Source: Osedax frankpressi
Taxonomy: Eukaryota; Annelida; Polychaeta; Sabellida; Siboglinidae
NCBI GenBank assembly: GCA_964035775.1
Contig: OZ038312.1
Span: 31,621,855 to 31,685,854 of the forward strand
DNA length: 64,000 nucleotides
Direction of reading: 5' to 3'
In this document: positions 46,401 to 61,400 of the stretch, in pieces
Position numbering within the stretch: position 1 is the first letter of the stretch
How the letters are laid out: each line of letters opens with the position of its first letter
Made by a program: the position numbers and the translations under genes
The notes under the pieces: model-generated
Database searches by the model: none
Told to the model about the DNA's origin: nothing
The model's input: only the letters and a program-made list of their open reading frames with translations

Positions 46401-49400
46401 CTTCACTATATTATTGTTAAGTTTTCACTATATTATTGTTAAGTCTTCACTATATTATTGTTGTCTTCACTATATTATTGTTAAGTTTTCACTATATTAT
46501 TGTTAAGTCTTCACTATATTATTGTTAAGTTTTCACTATATTATTGTTAAGTCTTCACTATATTATTGTTAAGTCTTCACTATATTATTGTTAAGTTTTC
46601 ACTATATTATTGTTAAGTTTTCACTATATTATTGTTAAGTCTTCACTATATTATTGTTGTCTTCACTATATTATTGTTAAGTCATCACTATATTATTGTT
46701 AAGTCTTCACTATATTATTGTTGTCTTCACTATATTATTGTTAAGTCTTCACTATATTATTGTTAAGTCTTCACTATATTATTGTTAAGTCTTCACTATA
46801 TTATTGTTAAGTCTTCACTATATTATTGTTAAGTCTTCACTATATTATTGTTGTCTTCACTATATTATTGTTAAGTCTTCACTATATTATTGTTAAGTCT
46901 TCACTATATTATTGTTAAGTCTTCACTATATTATTGTTAAGTTTTCACTATATTATTGTTAAGTTTTCACTATATTATTGTTAAGTCTTCACTATATTAT
47001 TGTTAAGTCTTCACTATATTATTGTTGTCTTCACTATATTATTGTTAAGTCATCACTATATTATTGTTAAGTCTTCACTATATTATTGTTAAGTTTTCAC
47101 TATATTATTGTTAAGTTTTCACTATATTATTGTTAAGTTTTCACTATATTATTGTTAAGTCTTCACTATATTATTGTTGTCTTCACTATATTATTGTTAA
47201 GTCATCACTATATTATTGTTAAGTCTTCACTATATTATTGTTGTCTTCACTATATTATTGTTAAGTCTTCACTATATTATTGTTAAGTCTTCACTATATT
47301 ATTGTTAAGTCTTCACTATATTATTGTTAAGTCTTCACTATATTATTGTTAAGTCTTCACTATATTATTGTTAAGTTTTCACTATATTATTGTTAAGTTT
47401 TCATTCTATTATTGTTAAGTTTTCACTATATTATTGTTAAGTTTTCACTATATTATTGTTAAGTCTTCACTATATTATTGTTAAGTCTTCACTATATTAT
47501 TGTTAAGTCTTCACTATATTATTGTTAAGTTATCACTATATTATTGTTAAGTTTTCACTATATTATTGTTAAGTTTTCACTATATTATTGTTAAGTTTTC
47601 ACTATATTATTGTTAAGTTTTCACTATATTATTGTTTAGTTTTCACTATATTATTGTTGTCTTCACTATATTATTGTTAAGTTTTCACTATATTATTGTT
47701 AAGTCTTCACTATATTATTGTTAAGTTTTCACTATATTATTGTTAAGTCTTCACTATATTATTGTTAAGTTTTCACTATATTATTGTTAAGTCTTCACTA
47801 TATTATTGTTGTCTTCACTATATTATTGTTAAGTCTTCACTATATTATTGTTAAGTTTTCACTATATTATTGTTAAGTCTTCACTATATTATTGTTGTCT
47901 TCACTATATTATTGTTAAGTCTTCACTATATTATTGTTAAGTTTTCACTATATTATTGTTAAGTCTTCACTATATTATTGTTAAGTCTTCACTATATTAT
48001 TGTTAAGTCTTCACTATATTATTGTTAAGTTTTCACTATATTATTGTTAAGTCTTCACTATATTATTGTTAAGTCTTCACTATATTATTGTTAATTCTTC
48101 ATTATATTATTGTTAAGTCTTCACTATATTATTGTTAAGTTTTCACTATATTATTGTTAAGTCTTCACTATATTATTGTTAATTCTTCACTATATTATTG
48201 TTAAGTCTTCACTATATTATTGTTAAGTTTTCACTATATTATTGTTAAGTCTTCACTATATTATTGTTAAGTCTTCACTATATTATTGTTAAGTCTTCAC
48301 TATATTATTGTTAAGTTTTCACTATATTATTGTTAAGTCTTCACTATATTATTGTTAAGTCTTCACTATATTATTGTTAATTCTCCACTATATTATTGTT
48401 GTCTTCACTATATTATTGTTAAGTTTTCACTATATTATTGTTAAGTTTTCACTATATTATTGTTAAGCCTTCACTATATTATTGTTAAGTCTTCACTATA
48501 TTATTGTTAAGTCTTCACTATATTATTGTTAAGTTATCACTATATTATTGTTAAGTCTTCACTATATTATTGTTAAGTTTTCACTATATTATTGTTAAGT
48601 CTTCACTATATTATTGTTAAGTCTTCACTATATTATTGTTAATTCTTCACTATATTATTGTTAAGTCTTCACTATATTATTGTTAAGTTTTCACTATATT
48701 ATTGTTAAGTTTTCACTATATTATTGTTAAGTCTTCACTATATTATTGTTAAGTTTTCACTATATTATTGTTAAGTCTTCACTATATTATTGTTAAGTCT
48801 TCACTATATTATTGTTAAGTTTTCACTATATTATTGTTAAGTTTTCACTATATTATTGTTAAGTTATCACTATATTATTGTTAAGTCTTCACTATATTAT
48901 TGTTAAGTTTTCACTATATTATTGTTAAGTTTTCACTATATTATTGTTAAGTCTTCACTATATTATTGTTAAGTCTTCACTATATTAATGTTAAGTTTTC
49001 ACTATATTATTGTTAAGTTTTCACTATATTATTGTTAAGTTTTCACTATATTATTGTTAAGTCTTCACTATATTATTGTTAAGTTTTCACTATATTATTG
49101 TTAAGTTATCACTATATTATTGTTAAGTCTTCACTATATTATTGTTAAGTTTTCACTATAATATTGTTAAGTTTTCACTATATTATTGTTAAGTTTTCAC
49201 TATATTATTGTTGTCTTAACTATATTATTGTTAAGTTTTCACTATATTATTGTTAAGTTTTCATTCTATTATTGTTAAGTTTTCACTATATTATTGTTAA
49301 GTTTTCACTATATTATTGTTAAGTTTTCACTATATTATTGTTAAGTTTTCACTATATTATTGTTAAGTTTTCACTATATTATTGTTAAGTTTTCACTATA

Positions 49401-52400
49401 TTATTGTTAGGTTTTCACTATATTATTGTTAGGTTTTCACTATATTATTGTTGAGTTTTCACTATATTATTGTTAAGTTATCATTATATTATTGTTAAGT
49501 TTTCACTATATTATTGTTAAGTCTTCACTATATTATTGTTAAGTTTTCACTATATTATTGTTAAGTCTTCACTATATTATTGTTAAGTCTTCACTATATT
49601 ATTGTTAAGTCTTCACTATATTATTGTTGTCTTCACTATATTATTGTTGTCTTCACTATATTATTGTTAAGTCTTCACTATATTATTGTTAAGTTTTCAC
49701 TATATTATTGTTAAGTCTTCACTATATTATTGTTAAGTCTTCACTATATTATTGTTAAGTTTTCACTATATTATTGTTAAGTTTTCACTATATTATTGTT
49801 AAGTTATCACTATATTATTGTTAAGTCTTCACTATATTATTGTTAAGTTTTCACTATATTATTGTTAAGTTTTCACTATATTATTGTTAAGTCTTCACTA
49901 TATTATTGTTAAGTCTTCACTATATTAATGTTAAGTTTTCACTATATTATTGTTAAGTTTTCACTATATTATTGTTAAGTTTTCACTATATTATTGTTAA
50001 GTCTTCACTATATTATTGTTAAGTTTTCACTATATTATTGTTAAGTTATCACTATATTATTGTTAAGTTTTCACTATATTATTGTTAAGTTTTCATTCTA
50101 TTATTGTTAAGTTTTCACTATATTATTGTTAAGTCTTCACTATATTATTGTTAAGTCTTCACTATATTATTGTTAAGTTATCACTATATTATTGTTAAGT
50201 TTTCACTATATTATTGTTAAGTTTTCACTATATTATTGTTAAGTTTTCACTATATTATTGTTAAGTTTTCACTATATTATTGTTTAGTTTTCACTATATT
50301 ATTGTTGTCTTCACTATATTATTGTTAAGTTTTCACTATATTATTGTTAAGTCTTCACTATATTATTGTTAAGTTTTCACTATATTATTGTTAAGTCTTC
50401 ACTATATTATTGTTAAGTTTTCACTATATTATTGTTAAGTCTTCACTATATTATTGTTGTCTTCACTATATTATTGTTAAGTCTTCACTATATTATTGTT
50501 AAGTTTTCACTATATTATTGTTAAGTCTTCACTATATTATTGTTGTCTTCACTATATTATTGTTAAGTCTTCACTATATTATTGTTAAGTTTTCACTATA
50601 TTATTGTTAAGTCTTCACTATATTATTGTTAAGTCTTCACTATATTATTGTTAAGTCTTCACTATATTATTGTTAAGTCTTCACTATATTATTGTTAAGT
50701 CTTCACTATATTATTGTTAAGTCTTCACTATATTATTGTTAAGTTTTCACTATATTATTGTTAAGTCTTCACTATATTATTGTTAAGTCTTCACTATATT
50801 ATTGTTAAGTCTTCACTATATTATTGTTAAGTTTTCACTATATTATTGTTAAGTCTTCACTATATTATTGTTAAGTCTTCACTATATTATTGTTAATTCT
50901 TCACTATATTATTGTTGTCTTCACTATATTATTGTTAAGTTTTCACTATATTATTGTTAAGTTTTCACTATATTATTGTTAAGTTTTCACTATATTATTG
51001 TTAAGTTTTCACTATATTATTGTTAAGTTTTCACTATATTATTGTTAAGTCTTCACTATATTATTGTTAAGTCTTCACTATATTATTGTTAATTCTTCAC
51101 TATATTATTGTTAAGTCTTCACTATATTATTGTTAAGTTTTCACTATATTATTGTTAAGTTTTCACTATATTATTGTTGTCTTAACTATATTATTGTTAA
51201 GTTTTCACTATATTATTGTTAAGTTTTTATTCTATTATTGTTAAGTTTTCACTATATTATTGTTAATTCTTCACTATATTATTGTTAAGTCTTCACTATA
51301 TTATTGTTAAGTTTTCTCTATATTATTGTTAAGTCTTCACTATATTATTGTTAAGTCTTCACTATATTATTGTTAAGTTTTCACTATATTATTGTTAAGT
51401 TTTCATTCTATTATTGTTAAGTTTTCACTATATTATTGTTAAGTTTTCACTATATTATTGTTAAGTCTTCACTATATTATTGTTAAGTCTTCACTATATT
51501 ATTGTTAAGTCTTCACTTTATTATTGTTAAGTTATCACTATATTATTGTTAAGTTTTCACTATATTATTGTTAAGTTTTCACTATATTATTGTTAAGTTT
51601 TCACTATATTATTGTTAAGTTTTCACTATATTATTGTTTAGTTTTCACTATATTATTGTTGTCTTCACTATATTATTGTTAAGTTTTCACTATATTATTG
51701 TTAAGTCTTCACTATATTATTGTTAAGTTTTCACTATATTATTGTTAAGTCTTCACTATATTATTGTTAAATTTTCACTATATTATTGTTAAGTCTTCAC
51801 TATATTATTGTTGTCTTCACTATATTATTGTTAAGTCTTCACTATATTATTGTTAAGTTTTCACTATATTATTGTTAAGTCTTCACTATATTATTGTTGT
51901 CTTCACTATATTATTGTTAAGTCTTCACTATATTATTGTTAAGTTTTCACTATATTATTGTTAAGTCTTCACTATATTATTGTTAAGTCTTCACTATATT
52001 ATTGTTAAGTCTTCACTATATTATTGTTAAGTTTTCACTATATTATTGTTAAGTCTTCACTATATTATTGTTAAGTCTTCACTATATTATTGTTAATTCT
52101 TCACTATATTATTGTTAAGTCTTCACTATATTATTGTTAAGTTTTCACTATATTATTGTTAAGTCTTCACTATATTATTGTTAATTCTTCACTATATTAT
52201 TGTTAAGTCTTCACTATATTATTGTTAAGTTTTCACTATATTATTGTTAAGTCTTCACTATATTATTGTTAAGTCTTCACTATATTATTGTTAAGTCTTC
52301 ACTATATTATTGTTAAGTTTTCACTATATTATTGTTAAGTCTTCACTATATTATTGTTAAGTCTTCACTATATTATTGTTAATTCTTCACTATATTATTG

Positions 52401-55400
52401 TTGTCTTCACTATATTATTGTTAAGTTTTCACTATATTATTGTTAAGTTTTCACTATATTATTGTTAAGTTTTCACTATATTATTGTTAAGTCTTCACTA
52501 TATTATTGTTAAGTCTTCACTATATTATTGTTAATTCTTCACTATATTATTGTTAAGTCTTCACTATATTATTGTTAAGTTTTCACTATATTATTGTTAA
52601 GTTTTCACTATATTATTGTTAAGTCTTCACTATATTATTGTTAAGTCTTCACTATATTAATGTTAAGTTTTCACTATATTATTGTTAAGTCTTCACTATA
52701 TTATTGTTAAGTCTTCACTATATTATTGTTAATTCTTCACTATATTATTGTTAAGTCTTCACTATATTATTGTTAAGTTTTCACTATATTATTGTTAAGT
52801 CTTCACTATATTATTGTTAAGTCTTCACTATATTATTGTTAAGTCTTCACTATATTATTGTTAAGTTTTCACTATATTATTGTTAAGTCTTCACTATATT
52901 ATTGTTAAGTTTTCACTATATTATTGTTAAGTTTTCACTATATTATTGTTAAGTCTTCACTATATTATTGTTGTCTTCACTATATTATTGTTAAGTCTTC
53001 ACTATATGATTGTTGTCTTCACTATATTATTGTTAAGTTTTCACTATATTATTGTTAAGTCTTCACTATATTATTGTTAAGTCTTCACTATATTATTGTT
53101 GTCTTCACTATATTATTGTTAAGTTTTCACTATATTATTGTTAAGTTATCACTCTATTATTGTTAAGTTTTCACTATATTATTGTTAAGTTTTCACTATA
53201 TTATTGTTAAGTTTTCACTATATTATTGTTAAGTCTTCACTATATTATTGTTAAGTTTTCACTATATTATTGTTGTCTTCACTATATTATTGTTAAGTTA
53301 TCACTATATTATTGTTAAGTTTTCACTATATTATTGTTAAGTTATCACTCTATTATTGTTAAGTTTTCACTATATTATTGTTAAGTTTTCACTATATTAT
53401 TGTTAAGTTTTCACTATATTATTGTTAAGTCTTCACTATATTATTGTTAAGTCTTCACTATATTATTGTTAAGTCTTCACTATATTATTGTTGTCTTCAC
53501 TATATTATTGTTAAGTTTTCACTATATTATTGTTAAGTTATCACTATATTATTGTTAAGTTTTCACTATATTATTGTTAAGTCTTCACTATATTATTGTT
53601 AAGTTATCACTATATTATTGTTAAGTTATCACTATATTATTGTTAAGTTTTCACTATATTATTGTTAAGTTTTCACTATATTATTGTTAAGTCTTCACTA
53701 TATTATTGTTAAGTTTTCACTATATTATTGTTAAGTCTTCACTATATTATTGTTAAGTTTTCACTATATTATTGTTGTCTTCACTATATTATTGTTAAGT
53801 TTTCATTATATTATTGTTAAGTTTTCACTATATTATTGTTAAGTTTTCACTATATTATTGTTAAGTTATCACTATATTATTGTTAAGTTTTCATTATATT
53901 ATTGTTAAGTCTTCACTATATTATTGTTAAGTCTTCACTATATTATTGTTAAGTCTTCACTATATTATTGTTGTCTTCACTATATTATTGTTAAGTTTTC
54001 ACTATATTATTGTTGTCTTCACTATATTATTATTAAGTTTTCACTATATTATTGTTAAGTCTTCACTATATTATTGTTAAGTCTTCACTATATTATTGTT
54101 AAGTTTTCACTATATTATTGTTAAGTCTTCACTATATTATTGTTGTTTTCACTATATTATTGTTAAGTCTTCACTATATTATTGTTAAGTCTTCACTATA
54201 TTATTGTTGTCTTCACTATATTATTGTTAAGTTTTCACTATATTATTGTTAAGTTATCACTATATTATTGTTAAGTTTTCACTATATTATTGTTAATTTT
54301 CACTATATTATTGTTAAGTTTTCACTATATTATTGTTAAGTTTTCACTATATTATTGTTAAGTCTTCACTATATTATTGTTGTCTTCACTATATTATTGT
54401 TAAGTCTTCACTATATTATTGTTGTCTTCACTATATTATTGTTAAGTTTTCACTATATTATTGTTAAGTCTTCACTATATTATTGTTAAGTCTTCACTAT
54501 ATTATTGTTGTCTTCACTATATTATTGTTAAGTTTTCACTATATTATTGTTAAGTTATCACTATATTATTGTTAAGTTTTCACTATATTATTGTTAATTT
54601 TCACTATATTATTGTTAACTCTTCACTATATTATTGTTGTCTTCACTATATTATTGTTAAGTCTTCACTATATTATTGTTAAGTCTTCACTATATTATTG
54701 TTAAGTCTTCACTCTATTATTGTTAAGTCTTCACTATATTATTGTTGTCTTCACTATATTATTGTTAAGTTTTCACTATATTATTGTTAAGTTTTCACTA
54801 TATTATTGTTAAGTCTTCACTATATTATTGTTAAGTTTTCACTATATTATTGTTAAGTCTTCACTATATTATTGTTAAGTCTTCACTATATTATTGTTAA
54901 GTCTTCACTATATTATTGTTAAGTCTTCACTATATTATTGTTGTCTTCACTATATTATTGTTAAGTTTTCACTATATTATTGTTAAGTTTTCACTATATT
55001 ATTGTTAAGTTGTCACTATATTATTGTTAAGTTATCACTATATTATTGTTAAGTCTTCACTATATTATTGTTAAGTCTTCACTATATTATTGTTAAGTCT
55101 TCACTATATTATTGTTAAGTTATCACTATATTATTGTTAAGTCTTCACTATATTATTGTTAAGTCTTCACTATATTATTGTTGTCTTCACTATATTATTG
55201 TTAAGTCTTCACTATATTATTGTTAAGTCTTCACTATATTATTGTTGTCTTCACTATATTATTGTTAAGTCTTCACTATATTATTGTTAAGTCTTCACTA
55301 TATTATTGTTAAGTCTTCACTATATTATTGTTAAGTTTTCACTATATTATTGTTAAGTCTTCACTATATTATTGTTGTCTTCACTATATTATTGTTAAGT

Positions 55401-58400
55401 TTTCACTATATTATTGTTAAGTCTTCACTATATTATTGTTAAGTCTTCACTATATTATTGTTGTCTTCACTATATTATTGTTAAGTTTTCACTATATTAT
55501 TGTTAAGTTTTCACTATATTATTGTTAAGTTTTCACTATATTATTGTTAAGTTTTCACTATATTATTGTTTAGTTTTCACTATATTATTGTTGTCTTCAC
55601 TATATTATTGTTAAGTTTTCACTATATTATTGTTAAGTCTTCACTATATTATTGTTAAGTTTTCACTATATTATTGTTAAGTCTTCACTATATTATTGTT
55701 AAATTTTCACTATATTATTGTTAAGTCTTCACTATATTATTGTTGTCTTCACTATATTATTGTTAAGTCTTCACTATATTATTGTTAAGTTTTCACTATA
55801 TTATTGTTAAGTCTTCACTATATTATTGTTGTCTTCACTATATTATTGTTAAGTCTTCACTATATTATTGTTAAGTCTTCACTATATTATTGTTAAGTCT
55901 TCACTATATTATTGTTAAGTTTTCACTATATTATTGTTAAGTCTTCACTATATTATTGTTAAGTTTTCACTATATTATTGTTAAGTCTTCACTATATTAT
56001 TGTTAAGTCTTCACTATATTATTGTTAAGTCTTCACTATATTATTGTTAAGTCTTCACTATATTATTGTTAAGTCTTCACTATATTATTGTTAAGTTTTC
56101 ACTATATTATTGTTAAGTCTTCACTATATTATTGTTAAGTCTTCACTATATTATTGTTAATTCTTCACTATATTATTGTTAAGTCTTCACTATATTATTG
56201 TTAAGTTTTCACTATATTATTGTTAAGTCTTCACTATATTATTGTTAATTCTTCACTATATTATTGTTAAGTCTTCACTATATTATTGTTAAGTTTTCAC
56301 TATATTATTGTTAAGTCTTCACTATATTATTGTTAAGTCTTCACTATATTATTGTTAAGTCTTCACTATATTATTGTTAAGTTTTCACTATATTATTGTT
56401 AAGTCTTCACTATATTATTGTTAAGTCTTCACTATATTATTGTTAATTCTTCACTATATTATTGTTGTCTTCACTATATTATTGTTAAGTTTTCACTATA
56501 TTATTGTTAAGTTTTCACTATATTATTGTTAAGTCTTCACTATATTATTGTTAATTCTTCACTATATTATTGTTGTCTTCACTATATTATTGTTAATTCT
56601 TCACATTATTGTTAAGTTTTCACTATGTTATTGTTAAGTTTTCACTATATTATTGTTAAGTCTTCACTATATTATTGTTAAGTCTTCACTATATTATTGT
56701 TAATTCTTCACTATATTATTGTTAAGTCTTCACTATATTATTGTTAAGTTTTCACTATATTATTGTTAAGTCTTCACTATATTATTGTTAAGTCTTCACT
56801 ATATTATTGTTAATTCTTCACTATATTATTGTTAAGTCTTCACTATATTATTGTTAAGTTTTCACTATATTATTGTTAAGTCTTCACTATATTATTGTTA
56901 AGTCTTCACTATATTATTATTAAGTCTTCACTATATTATTGTTAAGTTTTCACTATATTATTGTTAAGTCTTCACTATATTATTGTTAAGTTTTCACTAT
57001 ATTATTGTTAAGTTTTCACTATATTATTGTTAAGTCTTCACTATATTATTGTTGTCTTCACTATATTATTGTTAAGTCTTCACTATATGATTGTTGTCTT
57101 CACTATATTATTGTTAAGTTTTCACTATATTATTGTTAAGTCTTCACTATATTATTGTTAAGTCTTCACTATATTATTGTTGTCTTCACTATATTATTGT
57201 TAAGTTTTCACTATATTATTGTTAAGTTATCACTCTATTATTGTTAAGTTTTCACTATATTATTGTTAAGTTTTCACTATATTATTGTTAAGTTTTCACT
57301 ATATTATTGTTAAGTCTTCACTATATTATTGTTAAGTTTTCACTATATTATTGTTAAGTCTTCACTATATTATTGTTAAGTCTTCACTATATTATTGTTG
57401 TCTTCACTATATTATTGTTAAGTTTTCACTATATTATTGTTAAGTTATCACTATATTATTGTTAAGTTTTCACTATATTATTGTTAAGTCTTCACTATAT
57501 TATTGTTAAGTTATCACTATATTATTGTTAAGTTATCACTATATTATTGTTAAGTTTTCACTATATTATTGTTAAGTTTTCACTATATTATTGTTAAGTC
57601 TTCACTATATTATTGTTAAGTTTTCACTATATTATTGTTAAGTCTTCACTATATTATTGTTAAGTTTTCACTATATTATTGTTGTCTTCACTATATTATT
57701 GTTAAGTTTTCATTATATTATTGTTAAGTTTTCACTATATTATTGTTAAGTTTTCACTATATTATTGTTAAGTCTTCACTATATTATTGTTAAGTTATCA
57801 CTATATTATTGTTAAGTTTTCATTATATTATTGTTAAGTCTTCACTATATTATTGTTAAGTCTTCACTATATTATTGTTAAGTTATCACTATATTATTGT
57901 TAAGTTTTCATTATATTATTGTTAAGTTTTCATTATATTATTGTTAAGTCTTCACTATATTATTGTTAAGTCTTCACTATATTATTGTTAAGTCTTCACT
58001 ATATTATTGTTAAGTCTTCACTATATTATTGTTGAGTCTTCACTATATTATTGTTGAGTTTTCACTATATTATTGTTAAGTCTTCACTATATTATTGTTG
58101 TCTTCACTATATTATTGTTAAGTTATCACTATATTATTGTTAAGTTTTCACTATATTATTGTTAAGTCTTCACTATATTATTGTTGTCTTCACTATATTA
58201 TTGTTAAGTCTTCACTATATTATTGTTAAGTTTTCACTATATTATTGTTAAGTCTTCACTATATTATTGTTAAGTCTTCTCTATATTATTGTTAAGTTAT
58301 CACTATATTATTGTTAAGTCTTCACTATATTATTGTTAAGTCTTCACTATATTATTGTTAAGTCTTCACTATATTATTGTTAAGTCTTCACTATATTATT

Positions 58401-61400
58401 GTTAAGTCTTCACTATATTATTGTTGTCTTCACTATATTATTGTTAAGTCTTCACTATATTATTGTTAAGTTTTCACTATATTATTGTTAAGTCTTCACT
58501 ATATTATTGTTAAGTTTTCACTATATTATTGTTAAGTTATCACTATATTATTGTTAAGTCTTCACTATATTATTGTTAAGTCTTCACTATATTATTGTTA
58601 AGTCTTCACTATATTATTGTTAAGTCTTCACTATATTATTGTTAAGTCTTCACTATATTATTGTTGTCTTCACTATATTATTGTTAAGTTTTCACTATAT
58701 TATTGTTGTCTTCACTATATTATTATTAAGTTTTCACTATATTATTGTTAAGTCTTCACTATATTATTGTTAAGTCTTCACTATATTATTGTTAAGTTTT
58801 CACTATATTATTGTTAAGTCTTCACTATATTATTGTTGTTTTCACTATATTATTGTTAAGTCTTCACTATATTATTGTTAAGTCTTCACTATATTATTGT
58901 TGTCTTCACTATATTATTGTTAAGTTTTCACTATATTATTGTTAAGTCTTCACTATATTATTGTTAAGTCTTCACTATATTATTGTTGTCTTCACTATAT
59001 TATTGTTAAGTTTTCACTATATTATTGTTAAGTTATCACTATATTATTGTTAAGTTTTCACTATATTATTGTTAATTTTCACTATATTATTGTTAAGTTT
59101 TCACTATATTATTGTTAAGTCTTCACTATATTATTGTTGTCTTCACTATATTATTGTTAAGTCTTCACTATATTATTGTTAAGTCTTCACTATATTATTG
59201 TTGTCTTCACTATATTATTGTTAAGTTTTCACTATATTATTGTTGTCTTCACTATATTATTGTTAAGTTTTCACTATATTATTGTTAAGTTATCACTATA
59301 TTATTGTTAAGTTTTCACTATATTATTGTTAAGTCTTCACTATATTATTGTTAAGTTATCACTATATTATTGTTAAGTTATCACTATATTATTGTTAAGT
59401 TTTCACTATATTATTGTTAAGTTTTCACTATATTATTGTTAAGTCTTCACTATATTATTGTTAAGTTTTCACTATATTATTGTTAAGTCTTCACTATATT
59501 ATTGTTAAGTTTTCACTATATTATTGTTGTCTTCACTATATTATTGTTAAGTTTTCATTATATTATTGTTAAGTTTTCACTATATTATTGTTAAGTTTTC
59601 ACTATATTATTGTTAAGTTATCACTATATTATTGTTAAGTTTTCATTATATTATTGTTAAGTCTTCACTATATTATTGTTAAGTCTTCACTATATTATTG
59701 TTAAGTCTTCACTATATTATTGTTGAGTTTTCACTATATTATTGTTAAGTTTTCATTATATTATTGTTAAGTCTTCACTATATTATTGTTGTCTTCACTA
59801 TATTATTGTTAAGTTTTCACTATATTATTGTTAAGTTATCACTATATTATTGTTAAGTTTTCATTATATTATTGTTAAGTCTTCACTATATTATTGTTAA
59901 GTCTTCACTATATTATTGTTAAGTCTTCACTATATTATTGTTGAGTTTTCACTATATTATTGTTAAGTCTTCACTATATTATTGTTGTCTTCACTATATT
60001 ATTGTTAAGTTATCACTATATTATTGTTAAGTTTTCACTATATTATTGTTAAGTCTTCACTATATTATTGTTGTCTTCACTATATTATTGTTAAGTCTTC
60101 ACTATATTATTGTTAAGTTTTCACTATATTATTGTTAAGTCTTCACTATATTATTGTTAAGTCTTCACTATATTATTGTTGTCTTCACTATATTATTGTT
60201 AAGTTTTCACTATATTATTGTTGTCTTCACTATATTATTATTAAGTTTTCACTATATTATTGTTAAGTCTTCACTATATTATTGTTAAGTCTTCACTATA
60301 TTATTGTTAAGTTTTCACTATATTATTGTTAAGTCTTCACTATATTATTGTTGTTTTCACTATATTATTGTTAAGTCTTCACTATATTATTGTTAAGTCT
60401 TCACTATATTATTGTTGTCTTCACTATATTATTGTTAAGTTTTCACTATATTATTGTTAAGTCTTCACTATATTATTGTTAAGTCTTCACTATATTATTG
60501 TTGTCTTCACTATATTATTGTTAAGTTTTCACTATATTATTGTTAAGTTATCACTATATTATTGTTAAGTTTTCACTATATTATTGTTAATTTTCACTAT
60601 ATTATTGTTAAGTTTTCACTATATTATTGTTAAGTCTTCACTATATTATTGTTAAGTCTTCACTATATTATTGTTGTCTTCACTATATTATTGTTAAGTC
60701 TTCACTATATTATTGTTAAGTCTTCACTATATTATTGTTGTCTTCACTATATTATTGTTAAGTTTTCACTATATTATTGTTAAGTCTTCACTATATTATT
60801 GTTAAGTCTTCACTATATTATTGTTGTCTTCACTATATTATTGTTAAGTTTTCACTATATTATTGTTAAGTTATCACAATATTATTGTTAAGTTTTCACT
60901 ATATTATTGTTAATTTTCACTATATTATTGTTAACTCTTCACTATATTATTGTTGTCTTCACTATATTATTGTTAAGTCTTCACTATATTATTGTTAAGT
61001 CTTCACTATATTATTGTTAAGTCTTCACTCTATTATTGTTAAGTCTTCACTATATTATTGTTGTCTTCACTATATTATTGTTAAGTTTTCACTATATTAT
61101 TGTTAAGTTTTCACTATATTATTGTTAAGTCTTCACTATATTATTGTTAAGTTTTCACTATATTATTGTTAAGTCTTCACTATATTATTGTTAAGTCTTC
61201 ACTATATTATTGTTAAGTCTTCACTATATTATTGTTAAGTCTTCACTATATTATTGTTGTCTTCACTATATTATTGTTAAGTTTTCACTATATTATTGTT
61301 AAGTTATCACTATATTATTGTTAAGTTTTCACTATATTATTGTTAAGTTTTCACTATATTATTGTTGTCTTCACTATATTATTGTTGTCTTCACTATATT

